DNA from: Oscillospiraceae bacterium
GTDB lineage: Bacteria; Bacillota; Clostridia; Oscillospirales; Acutalibacteraceae
Assembly (NCBI GenBank): GCA_031267335.1
Contig: JAIRZH010000088.1
Span: 1-7,624, forward strand
Direction of reading: 5' to 3'
DNA: 7,624 bases
The notes beneath the pieces were generated by a model. That model saw only the letters and a list, made by a program, of their open reading frames with translations, was not told the origin of the DNA and did not search any database. The position numbers and the translations under genes are program-made. Position 1 is the stretch's first letter, and each line of letters begins with the position of its first letter. Shown one piece after another: positions 1-5,402 of this stretch.

Positions 1-204
1 AAAGGTATAAGATTTTCTAAATCTCATTTAATGCATAAGATTGTTGTAAGTTTAGTTATAAATTTTTGGTTTTTTGGGCGTGATTTGCCGTTTTCATTTA
101 TTTTATGACACCACCAAAAACGTGTAGTATAGCTATGAACTTTTTTTTAAAATATCATAGTTGTAGGCTATTTTTTTATCTTTGTGAAACATAAAATTTT
201 AAAA
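1..204. other. AT-rich intergenic region, no gene seen
   Basis: No reading frame of convincing length or codon character is visible on either strand. A possible weak terminator is noted separately at 129-177. The stretch AAATTTTTGG...GGGCGTGAT around 66-84 loosely resembles the inner right end of the transposon-like element at 2142-2300 (AAAATTTTGATTT...TTTGGCGATAA). The match is too poor to call. Confidence 0.5.
129..177 (+). terminator. possible weak intrinsic terminator
   Basis: An imperfect 12-bp stem (ATAGCTATGAAC at 129-140 against GTTGTAGGCTAT at 160-171, 8 of 12 pairs) is followed by six T residues at 172-177. The loop is long and AT-rich and the stem has a central run of mismatches. 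It could end transcription from a gene upstream of the window, insulating the promoter at 205-233. Weak call. Confidence 0.25.
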
Positions 205-233
205 TTGACAACTTTAAAATAGAATGACATAAT
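205..233 (+). promoter_or_regulatory. sigma-70-type promoter of the bacteriocin-like gene
   Basis: A perfect -35 box TTGACA (205-210) is followed by a 17-bp spacer and CATAAT (228-233, five of six to TATAAT). The predicted start of transcription is near 240, about 25 nt before the GTG start codon at 266. This is one of the two best promoters in the window, and the gene it serves has an equally strong ribosome-binding site, so high expression is expected. Confidence 0.75.
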
Positions 234-249
234 TACTATGGTTGCTTAT

Positions 250-256
250 AAGGAGG
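250..256 (+). promoter_or_regulatory. Shine-Dalgarno AAGGAGG that fixes the start at GTG 266
   Basis: AAGGAGG is a full anti-16S match, 9 nt upstream of GTG 266-268. The frame stays open further upstream to TTG 242, but that start would place the Shine-Dalgarno inside the coding sequence and lies almost on the predicted transcription start. The GTG is therefore preferred. Confidence 0.8.
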
Positions 257-265
257 CGGTTTATA

Positions 266-661
266 GTGTTCGACGAAAAAAAAGATTTTCAGGGAAAATT
301 TACCAGATTATTAAATATTTTGATAAGTGATAAAAAAAAAATGAATGAATTTTCAAGCGTTAGTACTATAGAACAATCGTATGAAGTTGCTTGCAATTTT
401 GTCGGGAAAATGGATTTTGACTCATATAGTGCTGCGATGAAATGTTTTTCTGAAGAATTTCGTAAAAATTTAGCTAAAGATAAACGTAAAGTTTCTGAAG
501 AAAATCTTAACAAAGTTGCCGGTGGTTTGGGTCTTGACCAAAATAATTCTTTGTTTGCACCGATTGATTGGATTGGTGATCTTGGCAAGTTTGCAATGCC
601 GTTACTTCAACAATACGAAGCAGGTTCAAAAATTGGAGCAATGTTAGATAAATTATTTTAG
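266..661 (+). CDS. putative Nif11-like-leader, double-glycine RiPP/bacteriocin precursor (131 aa)
   Basis: The product has 131 residues. Residues about 8-70 follow the Nif11 leader pattern: F..LL..LISD..KMNEFS, then STIEQSYEVACNFVGKMDF and a helix rich in Phe, Lys and Glu. Residues 76-87, VSEENLNKVAGG, read as a classic double-glycine leader end (S-E-E-x-L-x-K-V-A-G-G) like those cut by C39-peptidase ABC exporters. The predicted core is residues 88-131, 44 residues without Cys but with Gly, Trp, Pro and hydrophobics, ending in an amphipathic stretch with a GxxxG (Gly120-Gly124). Absence of Cys argues against a lanthipeptide or thiopeptide; an unmodified class II-type bacteriocin or signalling peptide fits better. 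No modification enzyme, exporter or immunity gene is in the window. The start is GTG 266, with a strong promoter and Shine-Dalgarno. The TAG stop straddles the junction with the element at 661-811. The family call rests on motif recognition, not a search; the name Nif11 does not imply a nitrogen-fixation role. Confidence 0.7.
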   Translation: MFDEKKDFQGKFTRLLNILISDKKKMNEFSSVSTIEQSYEVACNFVGKMDFDSYSAAMKCFSEEFRKNLAKDKRKVSEENLNKVAGGLGLDQNNSLFAPIDWIGDLGKFAMPLLQQYEAGSKIGAMLDKLF

Positions 662-811
662 AGCCTGTTCCTGCTACCCAACTATAATTTCGGCGATTTT
701 TGATTTGTGTTGCTTTAATTTTTTCATAATGTGAAATTATTTCAAAAATTTTCATTATTCAACCAATAATTACTTGAAATTTTGGTTATTTTAGATAGTA
801 GGAAGAGTCCC
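661..811. mobile_element. MITE-like element, copy 1 (151 bp)
   Basis: The left end GAGCCTGTTCCTGCTACCCA (661-680) and the reverse complement of the right end, GGGACTCTTCCTACTATCTA (792-811), match at 14 of the first 20 positions. Flanks are TTA (658-660) and TAA (812-814), compatible with a TA or TNA target duplication. The inner left half (ATAATTTCGG..ATTTTTGATTTG) is shared with the element at 3537. No coding capacity. The ends recall IS5-family elements of the IS1031 type (GAGCCTG start, TNA target), which is inference. The element lies exactly between the bacteriocin-like gene and rpmB, and its first base completes the upstream TAG stop. Confidence 0.6.
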
Positions 812-842
812 TAAATTTTATTATTAAAACGGAGTTAATTAA

Positions 843-1031
843 ATGGCTAAATGTGATATTTGCGGAAAATCTTTAAGTTTTGGAATTAAAGTTTCGCATT
901 CTCATAGGCGATCAAATAGAAAATGGCATCCGAACGTTCATCGTGCGAAATTAATTATCGATGGCATAAAAAAACGTGTTAGTGCGTGTGCAAGATGTAT
1001 GCGTTCAGAAAAATTATCTTCGAATTCATAA
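843..1031 (+). CDS. rpmB: 50S ribosomal protein L28
   Basis: The product has 62 residues, the usual length of the short bacterial L28. It starts with MAKCDICGKSLSFG and keeps the conserved core HSHRRSNRKWHPNVH (residues 19-33) and the C-terminal CARC. Cys4, Cys7, Cys49 and Cys52 form the zinc ribbon of the four-Cys form of L28, common in Firmicutes. L28 binds 23S rRNA in the large subunit near the E site. The start is ATG 843 with GGAG at 831-834, 8 nt upstream. The 31 bp between element copy 1 and the start codon leave little room for a promoter, so transcription must begin in or before that element. After the stop there is only a weak all-A/T hairpin (about 1031-1055). Confidence 0.95.
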   Translation: MAKCDICGKSLSFGIKVSHSHRRSNRKWHPNVHRAKLIIDGIKKRVSACARCMRSEKLSSNS

Positions 1032-1067
1032 AAAATTTGTTTAGATTGAATTTTTAGGTATAATTAT

Positions 1068-2141
1068 TTGGAATATTTTTCTAAGTTGCTTCGAAAACAT
1101 CATAGCTTGGATTTATCGTCGTTTCATATGCCGGCGCATAAAAATATTTCGTATTTTACTCAATTTGATTTAACCGAGCTTCCGCTTACTGACGATTTAT
1201 ATAATTCTTGCGGACCGATAAAATCAAGTGAATGTTTGATTTCAAGTATTTACGGCTCCGGTATTACAATTTTTAGTGCCGGGGGCAATACTCTTTGTAT
1301 TCAAACAATGCTTCATGCTGCGAATTCTTTTGGTGATAAGATTATTATTGCTAAAAATGCTCATAAATCTGCAATTAATGCAATAAAACTTTTAGGTTTA
1401 GTTCCGATTTGGATAGATGTTGATAAATACCAAAATGTTTTAGCTAAGAATATCGAATATGCTATCGTTAAATGTCCGGATATTTCTTCAGTGTATATAA
1501 CAAGCCCTGATTATTTTGGGGTAATGGCTGATATAAAAGCTATAAAAAAAATTTGTGGAAAAATACCATTATTAGTAGATAATGCGCATGGTGCACATTT
1601 AAAATTTATTGATAAAAAAATGCATCCTTTAGATCTCGGTGCGGATTTATGCGCCGATTCTGCACACAAGACTTTGCCTTTAGTTTTAACAGGCGGAGCA
1701 TGGCTGCATGTTAAAAATGATTTTCATAAACTTAATAGTGATTACATAATTAAATATAGAGATATGAAAGAAAGCATGGCGATATTTGGTTCTACTAGCC
1801 CTTCGTTTTTGATACTCATGTCGCTGGATCGTTGTGGGGCCTGGTTAGTTAAAAATGGAGAAAAAAAATTCAAAGAACTTGCAAATAAAGTAATTGAAAT
1901 TAAAAAAATAGCCGTTCAGGCAGGATTCGAAATTCTTAAAAACGGAGATCCTACTAGGATTACTTTTGATATTTCATATTCAGTTTTAGAATCTGAACGT
2001 TTTATGAATCATATGATATCTTGTAAAGTAGAACCAGAATTAATAAAAGATGGCAAGATCGTGTTAATACCTTCACCTTTTAATTCCGAAAAAGATTTCC
2101 GGCGCTTGAAACAAGCAATAATTTCGTTTAAATTAAAATAA
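1068..2141 (+). CDS. Orn/Lys/Arg decarboxylase-like PLP-dependent enzyme, short form (357 aa)
   Basis: A fold-type I PLP enzyme of the Orn/Lys/Arg decarboxylase major-domain family. Motifs in order: SFHMPAHK (residues about 18-25, usual HMPGHK), LPLTDDLYNSCGPI (about 38-51), IFSAGGNTLCIQTM (about 68-81), AKNAHKSAINA, ITSPDYFGVMADI, LLVDNAHGAHL and CADSAHKTLPLVLTGGAW; the Lys of SAHKTLP is the PLP Schiff-base residue. DNAHGAH replaces the more usual DEAHGAH, as in a subgroup I associate with Oscillospiraceae-like Clostridia. At 357 residues it is shorter than classical members (over 450), mostly at the C-terminal side, though a final segment (ELIKDGKIVLIPSPFN) is kept. Substrate cannot be told; arginine, lysine or ornithine decarboxylation in polyamine metabolism is the family role. 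The start is TTG 1068, since no ATG or GTG precedes HMPAHK and a stop in frame lies at 1047; AGG at 1056-1058 is the only Shine-Dalgarno. A TATAAT at 1059-1064 lies directly before this start. The TAA stop abuts element copy 2. Confidence 0.85.
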   Translation: MEYFSKLLRKHHSLDLSSFHMPAHKNISYFTQFDLTELPLTDDLYNSCGPIKSSECLISSIYGSGITIFSAGGNTLCIQTMLHAANSFGDKIIIAKNAHKSAINAIKLLGLVPIWIDVDKYQNVLAKNIEYAIVKCPDISSVYITSPDYFGVMADIKAIKKICGKIPLLVDNAHGAHLKFIDKKMHPLDLGADLCADSAHKTLPLVLTGGAWLHVKNDFHKLNSDYIIKYRDMKESMAIFGSTSPSFLILMSLDRCGAWLVKNGEKKFKELANKVIEIKKIAVQAGFEILKNGDPTRITFDISYSVLESERFMNHMISCKVEPELIKDGKIVLIPSPFNSEKDFRRLKQAIISFKLK

Positions 2142-2300
2142 GAACTTGTTTTCACCAAACCAAAATATAAATTTTATATAATTTTTAGCATGTTTTTGAT
2201 ACTTTTGGCGCTTTTTAAAATTTCCTGGCTGATGCCGAGTTAAGGAAAATGAACAAAAATATGCCAAAATTTTGATTTCGAGTTTGGCGATAATAAGTTT
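2142..2300. mobile_element. MITE-like element, copy 2 (159 bp)
   Basis: The left end AACTTGTTTTCACCAAAC (2143-2160) and the reverse complement of the right end, AACTTATTATCGCCAAAC (2282-2299), match at 15 of 18 positions. Direct TAA repeats flank it at 2139-2141 and 2301-2303, a 3-bp target duplication of TNA type. The left TAA is the stop codon of the decarboxylase gene. The middle can fold as TTTCCT-GGC-TGAT-GCC with closing AGGAAA (2221-2248). Its ends (GAACTTGTT, with CCAAAC and ATTTTGGC..ATTTTTG further in) resemble the elements at 661 and 3537, so it is taken as a diverged member of one family. No coding capacity. Confidence 0.6.
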
Positions 2301-2325
2301 TAAGAATAAAAAAATTGGATGATTT

Positions 2326-3009
2326 ATGTTCTTGATGTTTTTATCAAACCATTTGATATATTTTTTATTATTATTTGCAATTGCTTACCTATTAGGAAGC
2401 GCTAATTTTTCTATTATTATATCATTTTGGATTTATGAAAAAAAAGATATAAGAAATCTAGGTAGCAAAAACGCTGGATTTACGAATGTCTTGCGTTCAA
2501 TTGGAATTTTACCAGCAATTTTAACATTTATAGGAGATTTTTTAAAAAGTATTTTAGCAATTTATATAAGCAAGCTTACTTTAAATTTTATAAAATGTCC
2601 GAATGAAAAAATATGTTTTTTTCTGTATGTTATTGGCTTTTTTTGTTTTTTAGGTCATATTTATCCATTATATTTTAATTTTAAAGGTGGAAAAGGAATT
2701 TTAACATCATGGGCGATAAATTTGCTTATAAATTGGAAGGTTTTTTTGGTTCTTTTTCTGATTTATTTGGTATTATTAGCTATATTTCGCATAATGTCAG
2801 TTGCATCACTCGTGACGGCCATTTGTTTCCCAATAATGGTATTTATTTTTACAAAATCTTTAGCTTCGAGTTCGGTAGCTTTAATAATGGTTATTATTAT
2901 ATTTTTTAAACATAAATCCAATATAAAACGACTAATAAAAAAGAAAGAAAAAAGAATTTCTATTAAAAAAAAAATTACTGTAGCTATGCTATTTGAAAAA
3001 AATTTATAG
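2326..3009 (+). CDS. plsY: acyl-phosphate:glycerol-3-phosphate acyltransferase PlsY
   Basis: PlsY is an integral membrane enzyme that moves an acyl group from acyl-phosphate (made by PlsX) to the sn-1 position of glycerol 3-phosphate, the first step of phospholipid synthesis in most Gram-positives. Three family signatures are visible: DIRNLGSKNAGFTN (residues 41-54; usually GSGNxGATN), GHIYPLYFNFKGGKG (110-124, phosphate/substrate loop), and IFRIMSVAS (153-161). The C-terminal IIFFKHKSNIKRLIKKKE is also typical. Hydrophobic segments at about 9-36, 57-83, 95-117, 138-155 and 158-194 fit a polytopic membrane protein. The length of 227 is slightly longer than usual, through a basic tail after 204. 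The start is ATG 2326 with GGATG at 2317-2321; ATG 2335 is an alternative nine bases on. It lies 25 bp after element copy 2 and has no evident operon partner; plsX is not in the window. Confidence 0.93.
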   Translation: MFLMFLSNHLIYFLLLFAIAYLLGSANFSIIISFWIYEKKDIRNLGSKNAGFTNVLRSIGILPAILTFIGDFLKSILAIYISKLTLNFIKCPNEKICFFLYVIGFFCFLGHIYPLYFNFKGGKGILTSWAINLLINWKVFLVLFLIYLVLLAIFRIMSVASLVTAICFPIMVFIFTKSLASSSVALIMVIIIFFKHKSNIKRLIKKKEKRISIKKKITVAMLFEKNL

Positions 3010-3019
3010 GTAAATTAAA

Positions 3020-3172
3020 ATAAAAGCATGTATAGTTTTAGATTATAAAAAACGTGTAGTAGAATATCGATTAGAAAATCACACAACAAAAAACATCGGA
3101 GATTTTTTAAAATCGGAACAACAATATTTTATAAATCATAAGACATGTTTGTTCTTGCAACATATTTTATAA
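3020..3172 (+). pseudogene. remnant of an IS630-like transposase, N-terminal HTH part only
   Basis: The frame from 3020 reads IKACIVLDYKKRVVEY, then RLENHTTKNIGDFLKSE, and ends at TAA 3170-3172 after 50 codons. This matches the opening of IS630/Tc1-mariner-type transposases (MKAYSxDxRKRVVEY...HTxKEIxxxFxVS), the first helix of the DNA-binding domain. The first codon is ATA where ATG is expected, no Shine-Dalgarno is present, and no DDE catalytic part follows. It is a dead fragment 11 bp downstream of plsY. The family call rests on this short motif alone. Confidence 0.6.
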
Positions 3173-3390
3173 GTTCTTTATCTATAAGTTATTTTCAAGT
3201 TTTTTTAATCAGCTATAGCAGTTTTAAAAATGGCAAGCAGCAGAATTTTTATTTTAAATTTTATTTGTAAATTTTGAAAAAATATGTTATAATTTTATGT
3301 CATGAGTATTTTATATTTTCTGTTTTAAGAAGTTTAATAATAAATGGTAAATTCGTTTAAAGTATTTTTAGTAGCAGTATTAATGACATT
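3173..3390. other. intergenic, no intact gene
   Basis: Highly AT-rich sequence between the transposase fragment and repeat copy A. Apart from the promoter at 3265-3293 and the start of the 34-codon ORF at 3344, nothing gene-like is seen. It may be further eroded transposon sequence. Confidence 0.5.
3265..3293 (+). promoter_or_regulatory. good sigma-70-type promoter without an obvious gene
   Basis: TTGTAA (3265-3270), a 17-bp spacer and a perfect TATAAT (3288-3293). Transcription would start near 3300 and run through the 34-codon ORF at 3344 and repeat copy A towards the 3' end of metK, antisense to metK. It could be a relic of the transposon, or drive a small or non-coding RNA. In AT-rich DNA such matches also arise by chance. 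Confidence 0.4.
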
Positions 3391-3448
3391 AGTTAAATAC
3401 GTCAGTATTTTCCTTCCTCACGCTTTGAATTTTAAAAATTTTAGTTAG
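3344..3448 (+). CDS. doubtful 34-codon hydrophobic ORF
   Basis: ATG 3344 to TAG 3446-3448 encodes a 34-residue peptide, MVNSFKVFLVAVLMTLVKY followed by VSIFLPHALNFKNFS. It has a hydrophobic first half compatible with one membrane helix. Support: the promoter at 3265-3293 lies upstream. Against: the only Shine-Dalgarno-like stretch is AAGAAG at 3327-3332, 11 nt away, and the second half is read from a dispersed repeat (3391-3485). The same frame of that repeat in copy B, on the minus strand, reads VKYVSICFPHALNFKNF. Probably a chance ORF in repeat DNA. Confidence 0.15.
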   Translation: MVNSFKVFLVAVLMTLVKYVSIFLPHALNFKNFS

Positions 3449-3485
3449 ATATGTGCTGCTAAAGAGATGTTAGACAGGCTCTTAA
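3391..3485. repeat. dispersed repeat family 2, copy A
   Basis: Bases 3427-3485 match 5137-5195 with four differences in 59, in the same orientation. Bases 3391-3426 match the reverse complement of 5088-5123 with two differences in 36. The two copies therefore share both parts, but one part is flipped about the 17-bp sequence GAATTTTAAAAATTTTA (3427-3443). The right end reads, on the minus strand, GAGCCTGTCTAACAT and is bordered by TTA (3482-3484), resembling an insertion-sequence end with a TNA target. No matching left end is found, so this is a solo or truncated end. Confidence 0.7.
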
Positions 3486-3536
3486 GCATATTTATGAAAT
3501 TCTTCAGATTTTAAAAAACCTTCAAGACTTGTATTA

Positions 3537-3662
3537 GGGCCTGTTCCCAATACTGTTTAACGACCATATTTCGGTAATTTTTGGATTGAATAGCAGTACT
3601 AAATTTAAATAAACATTCAAAAATTATCTAAAAATTCGTATTTTAACTCAATAGACTTCTTT
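3537..3662. mobile_element. MITE-like element, copy 3 (about 126 bp)
   Basis: It begins GGGCCTGTTCCCAATAC (3537), preceded by TTA (3534-3536). The left half follows copy 1: GxGCCTGTTCC, TAC, AAC, ATxTTTCGG, ATTTTTG. The right half, read on the minus strand (AAAATACGAATTTTTAGATAATTTTTG), matches the right half of copy 2. The outermost right end is degraded and poorly matches the left. If it ends at 3662, the next three bases are TTA, matching the left flank and forming the metK stop codon on the minus strand. Slightly shorter than copies 1 and 2, probably by internal deletion. Confidence 0.5.
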
Positions 3663-4844
3663 TTATAAGCAGATAGCGTCTTTTAATTCCTCGATTTTAT
3701 CGTTTCTCTCCCACGCAATATTTAGATCTTCTCTGCCCATATGGCCGTAAGCTGCTAAATTTTTATAAATCGGTTTTCTTAAATCCAAATTTTTAATAAT
3801 CGCAATAGGCCGTAAATCAAATACTTCCAAAATTGCTTTTTTTAATTGCTCATTTGAATATTTAGAAGTTCCAAAAGTTTCAATCATAACAGAAACGGGA
3901 TGTGCAACGCCAATAGCATATGCAATTTGCACTTCACACTTTTTCGCAAACTTTGCAGCTACAATATTTTTAGCAACATAGCGTGCTGCATAAGCCGCAC
4001 TACGATCAACTTTTGTAGGGTCTTTGCCGGAAAAAGCTCCACCTCCATGGCGCGAATAACCTCCATATGTATCAACAATAATTTTTCTGCCAGTTAAACC
4101 ACTGTCGCTAACCGGGCCACCAATTACAAATCTTCCTGTTGGGTTCACGAAAATTTTTATATTATTATCAATCATGTTTTCCGGAATGATTGGTTTTATT
4201 ACACTTTCAATAATATCTTTACGGATTGTTTCTAAAACTATATTTTCCGCATGTTGGGCTGAAATAATAATTGTATCAACCCGCTTGGGTGTATTGTTTT
4301 CGTATTCAACTGTAACCTGAGTTTTGCCATCTGGGCGTAAATATCCAAGAATTTTTTTTTTGCGGACATAAGCTAATCTTTTAGCTAATTTATGCGCTAA
4401 AGAAATAGGAAGTGGCATTAATTCAGGTGTTTCATCGCAAGCAAAACCAAACATCATGCCTTGGTCTCCGGCGCCAATTTGATTTTCGATTTTGTCTTCT
4501 CCACATTTTGCTTCTAAAGATTTATTTACTCCTATTGCAATATCTGGCGATTGAGAATGGATTGAAGTTATTACTCCACAAGTATTTCCATCGAATCCAG
4601 CAAATGGATTATCATAGCCGGCATCTTTTACAACCTTTTTTGCGATATGTGAAATCGGAACATAACAAGAAGTCGAAACCTCTCCCATAACGTGTATTAG
4701 ACCCGTAGTAGCAGCGACCTCACAAGCTACATGTGCGTTTGGGTCTTTCATTAAAATTTCATCTAAAATAGCGTCTGAAATTTGATCACAAAGTTTGTCC
4801 GGATGTCCTTCTGTTACTGATTCTGAGGCAAAAAGAAATGTCAT
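3663..4844 (-). CDS. metK: S-adenosylmethionine synthetase
   Basis: It makes S-adenosylmethionine from methionine and ATP, releasing phosphate and diphosphate. The 393-residue length is normal for the cytosolic tetrameric enzyme. Motifs: SESVTEGHPDKLCDQISDA (residues 7-25, with catalytic His14 and metal/ATP Asp16), GAGDQGMMFGFACDE (124-138, active-site loop), and the glycine-rich phosphate loop GGGAFSGKDPTKVDRSAAY (267-285). Asp101 and the C-terminal AYGHMGR are also in place, and no inactivating change is seen. The start is ATG 4842-4844, with AAGGA at 4856-4860 on the minus strand, 11 nt upstream. The upstream 350 bp show no S-box (SAM-I) riboswitch core and no clear terminator-antiterminator, unlike many Firmicutes metK genes; no convincing promoter was found. 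It faces plsY across an eroded gap, and its stop abuts element copy 3. Confidence 0.97.
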   Translation of the reverse strand: MTFLFASESVTEGHPDKLCDQISDAILDEILMKDPNAHVACEVAATTGLIHVMGEVSTSCYVPISHIAKKVVKDAGYDNPFAGFDGNTCGVITSIHSQSPDIAIGVNKSLEAKCGEDKIENQIGAGDQGMMFGFACDETPELMPLPISLAHKLAKRLAYVRKKKILGYLRPDGKTQVTVEYENNTPKRVDTIIISAQHAENIVLETIRKDIIESVIKPIIPENMIDNNIKIFVNPTGRFVIGGPVSDSGLTGRKIIVDTYGGYSRHGGGAFSGKDPTKVDRSAAYAARYVAKNIVAAKFAKKCEVQIAYAIGVAHPVSVMIETFGTSKYSNEQLKKAILEVFDLRPIAIIKNLDLRKPIYKNLAAYGHMGREDLNIAWERNDKIEELKDAICL

Positions 4845-4965
4845 TTATATTTTTGTCCTTTTTTATAAAATACATTAATTTCATTGTGCCATATTTTAAT
4901 AAAAAAATCTATAATTTTTTATTTTATTCACGGAAATTTCACAAAATATTACAAGAATTTAATAT

Positions 4966-5050
4966 GGGTTATGTCACAAATTTATAGCTTTACTTCCTCG
5001 CCCCCCGCACATAATACGCGGGGCGAAGAATTCATATCAACAATTTAAGG
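4966..5050. repeat. hairpin-bearing repeat, copy 1
   Basis: It opens with GGGTTATGTCACAAATT, contains the GC-rich hairpin CCCCGC-acataatac-GCGGGG within about 5001-5026, and ends GAAGAATTCATATCAACAATTTAAGGG. The hairpin is the most GC-rich spot in the intergenic DNA. A diverged copy lies at 5259-5335. The repeat leads into copy B at 5071, so the two may be parts of one larger element. A hairpin in the metK leader could also affect expression, but it lies over 150 bp from the start codon and lacks a T tail on the metK strand. Confidence 0.6.
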
Positions 5051-5070
5051 GTACAATACAGATTTAACGA

Positions 5071-5195
5071 TAAAATTTTTAAAATTCAAAGCGTGAGGAA
5101 AGCAAATACTGACGTATTTAACTGACGAGCAATATAGAATTTTAAAAATTTTAGTTAAATATGTGTTGCTAAAGAAATATTAGACAGGCTCTTAA
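5071..5195. repeat. dispersed repeat family 2, copy B, with internal inverted repeat
   Basis: A perfect 17-bp inverted repeat, TAAAATTTTTAAAATTC (5071-5087) and GAATTTTAAAAATTTTA (5137-5153), brackets a 49-bp segment (5088-5136). The part 5088-5123 is the reverse complement of 3391-3426 in copy A, and 5137-5195 is colinear with 3427-3485. Inside the segment AAATAC-TGAC-GTATTT forms a short stem. The right end, read on the minus strand, is GAGCCTGTCTAATAT and is bordered by TTA (5192-5194), as in copy A. Confidence 0.75.
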
Positions 5196-5215
5196 AAATT
5201 AATAATATTTTAATT

Positions 5216-5260
5216 AAAACTGTTCTTAAACTATTTTAAGCAAAAATTTCCTAAAATTTG
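5216..5260. repeat. possible degraded half of the GAGCCTGTTCC-type element
   Basis: The run AACTGTTCTTAAACTATTTT, then AAGCAAAAATTTCCTAAAATTTGG, resembles the left half of element copy 3 (GCCTGTTCCCAATACTGTTT, then AACGACCATATTTCGGTAATTTTTGG) with many substitutions. No right half is seen; the hairpin repeat begins at its end. Low certainty in DNA this AT-rich. Confidence 0.25.
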
Positions 5261-5335
5261 GTTATGCCATAAATTAGTTTCACATTCTTTGCCTATGCAC
5301 TGTATGGGCGAAAAATTCATATCAATAATTTAATA
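5259..5335. repeat. hairpin-bearing repeat, copy 2
   Basis: It follows the same plan as 4966-5050: TGGTTATGCCATAAATT, a hairpin, then GCGAAAAATTCATATCAATAATTTAA. The hairpin GCCTATGCACTGTATGGGC (5291-5309) is a near-perfect palindrome with G-T wobble pairs. Its bases differ from copy 1 while pairing is kept, and the flanking sequence is well conserved. Confidence 0.55.
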
Positions 5336-5402
5336 GTTTTGAATATCAAAATAATTGATTTATTTTTTTAGTAGTTATAGTTTGAAATTAGCATTTATAA
5401 AC

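Noticed and set aside
116..130. AAAAACGTGTAGTA shared with the transposase fragment at 3048-3061, hinting at a second transposase relic
   Set aside because: Only about 14 bases match, the frame runs into TAG at once, and the surrounding sequence does not align; chance is plausible in this base composition.
289..755. Minus-strand frames of 99 and 82 codons over and after the bacteriocin-like gene
   Set aside because: They mirror the plus-strand gene or run through element copy 1, have no Shine-Dalgarno, and show no motif; the plus-strand gene has full expression signals.
1031..1055. Terminator after rpmB (AAAAATT...AATTTTT)
   Set aside because: The stem is purely A/T with an 11-base loop, too weak to support a terminator call.
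2709..2909. Second plus-strand frame of 66 codons inside plsY
   Set aside because: Overlaps conserved plsY coding sequence out of frame and has no initiation signal.
3900..4690. Plus-strand frames of 65 and 92 codons within metK
   Set aside because: Shadows of the intact metK gene; no ribosome-binding site or recognisable protein.
4966..5335. CRISPR array, suggested by repeated short segments
   Set aside because: Only two diverged copies of about 80 bp, unequal spacing, no short identical repeats with unique spacers, and no cas genes.
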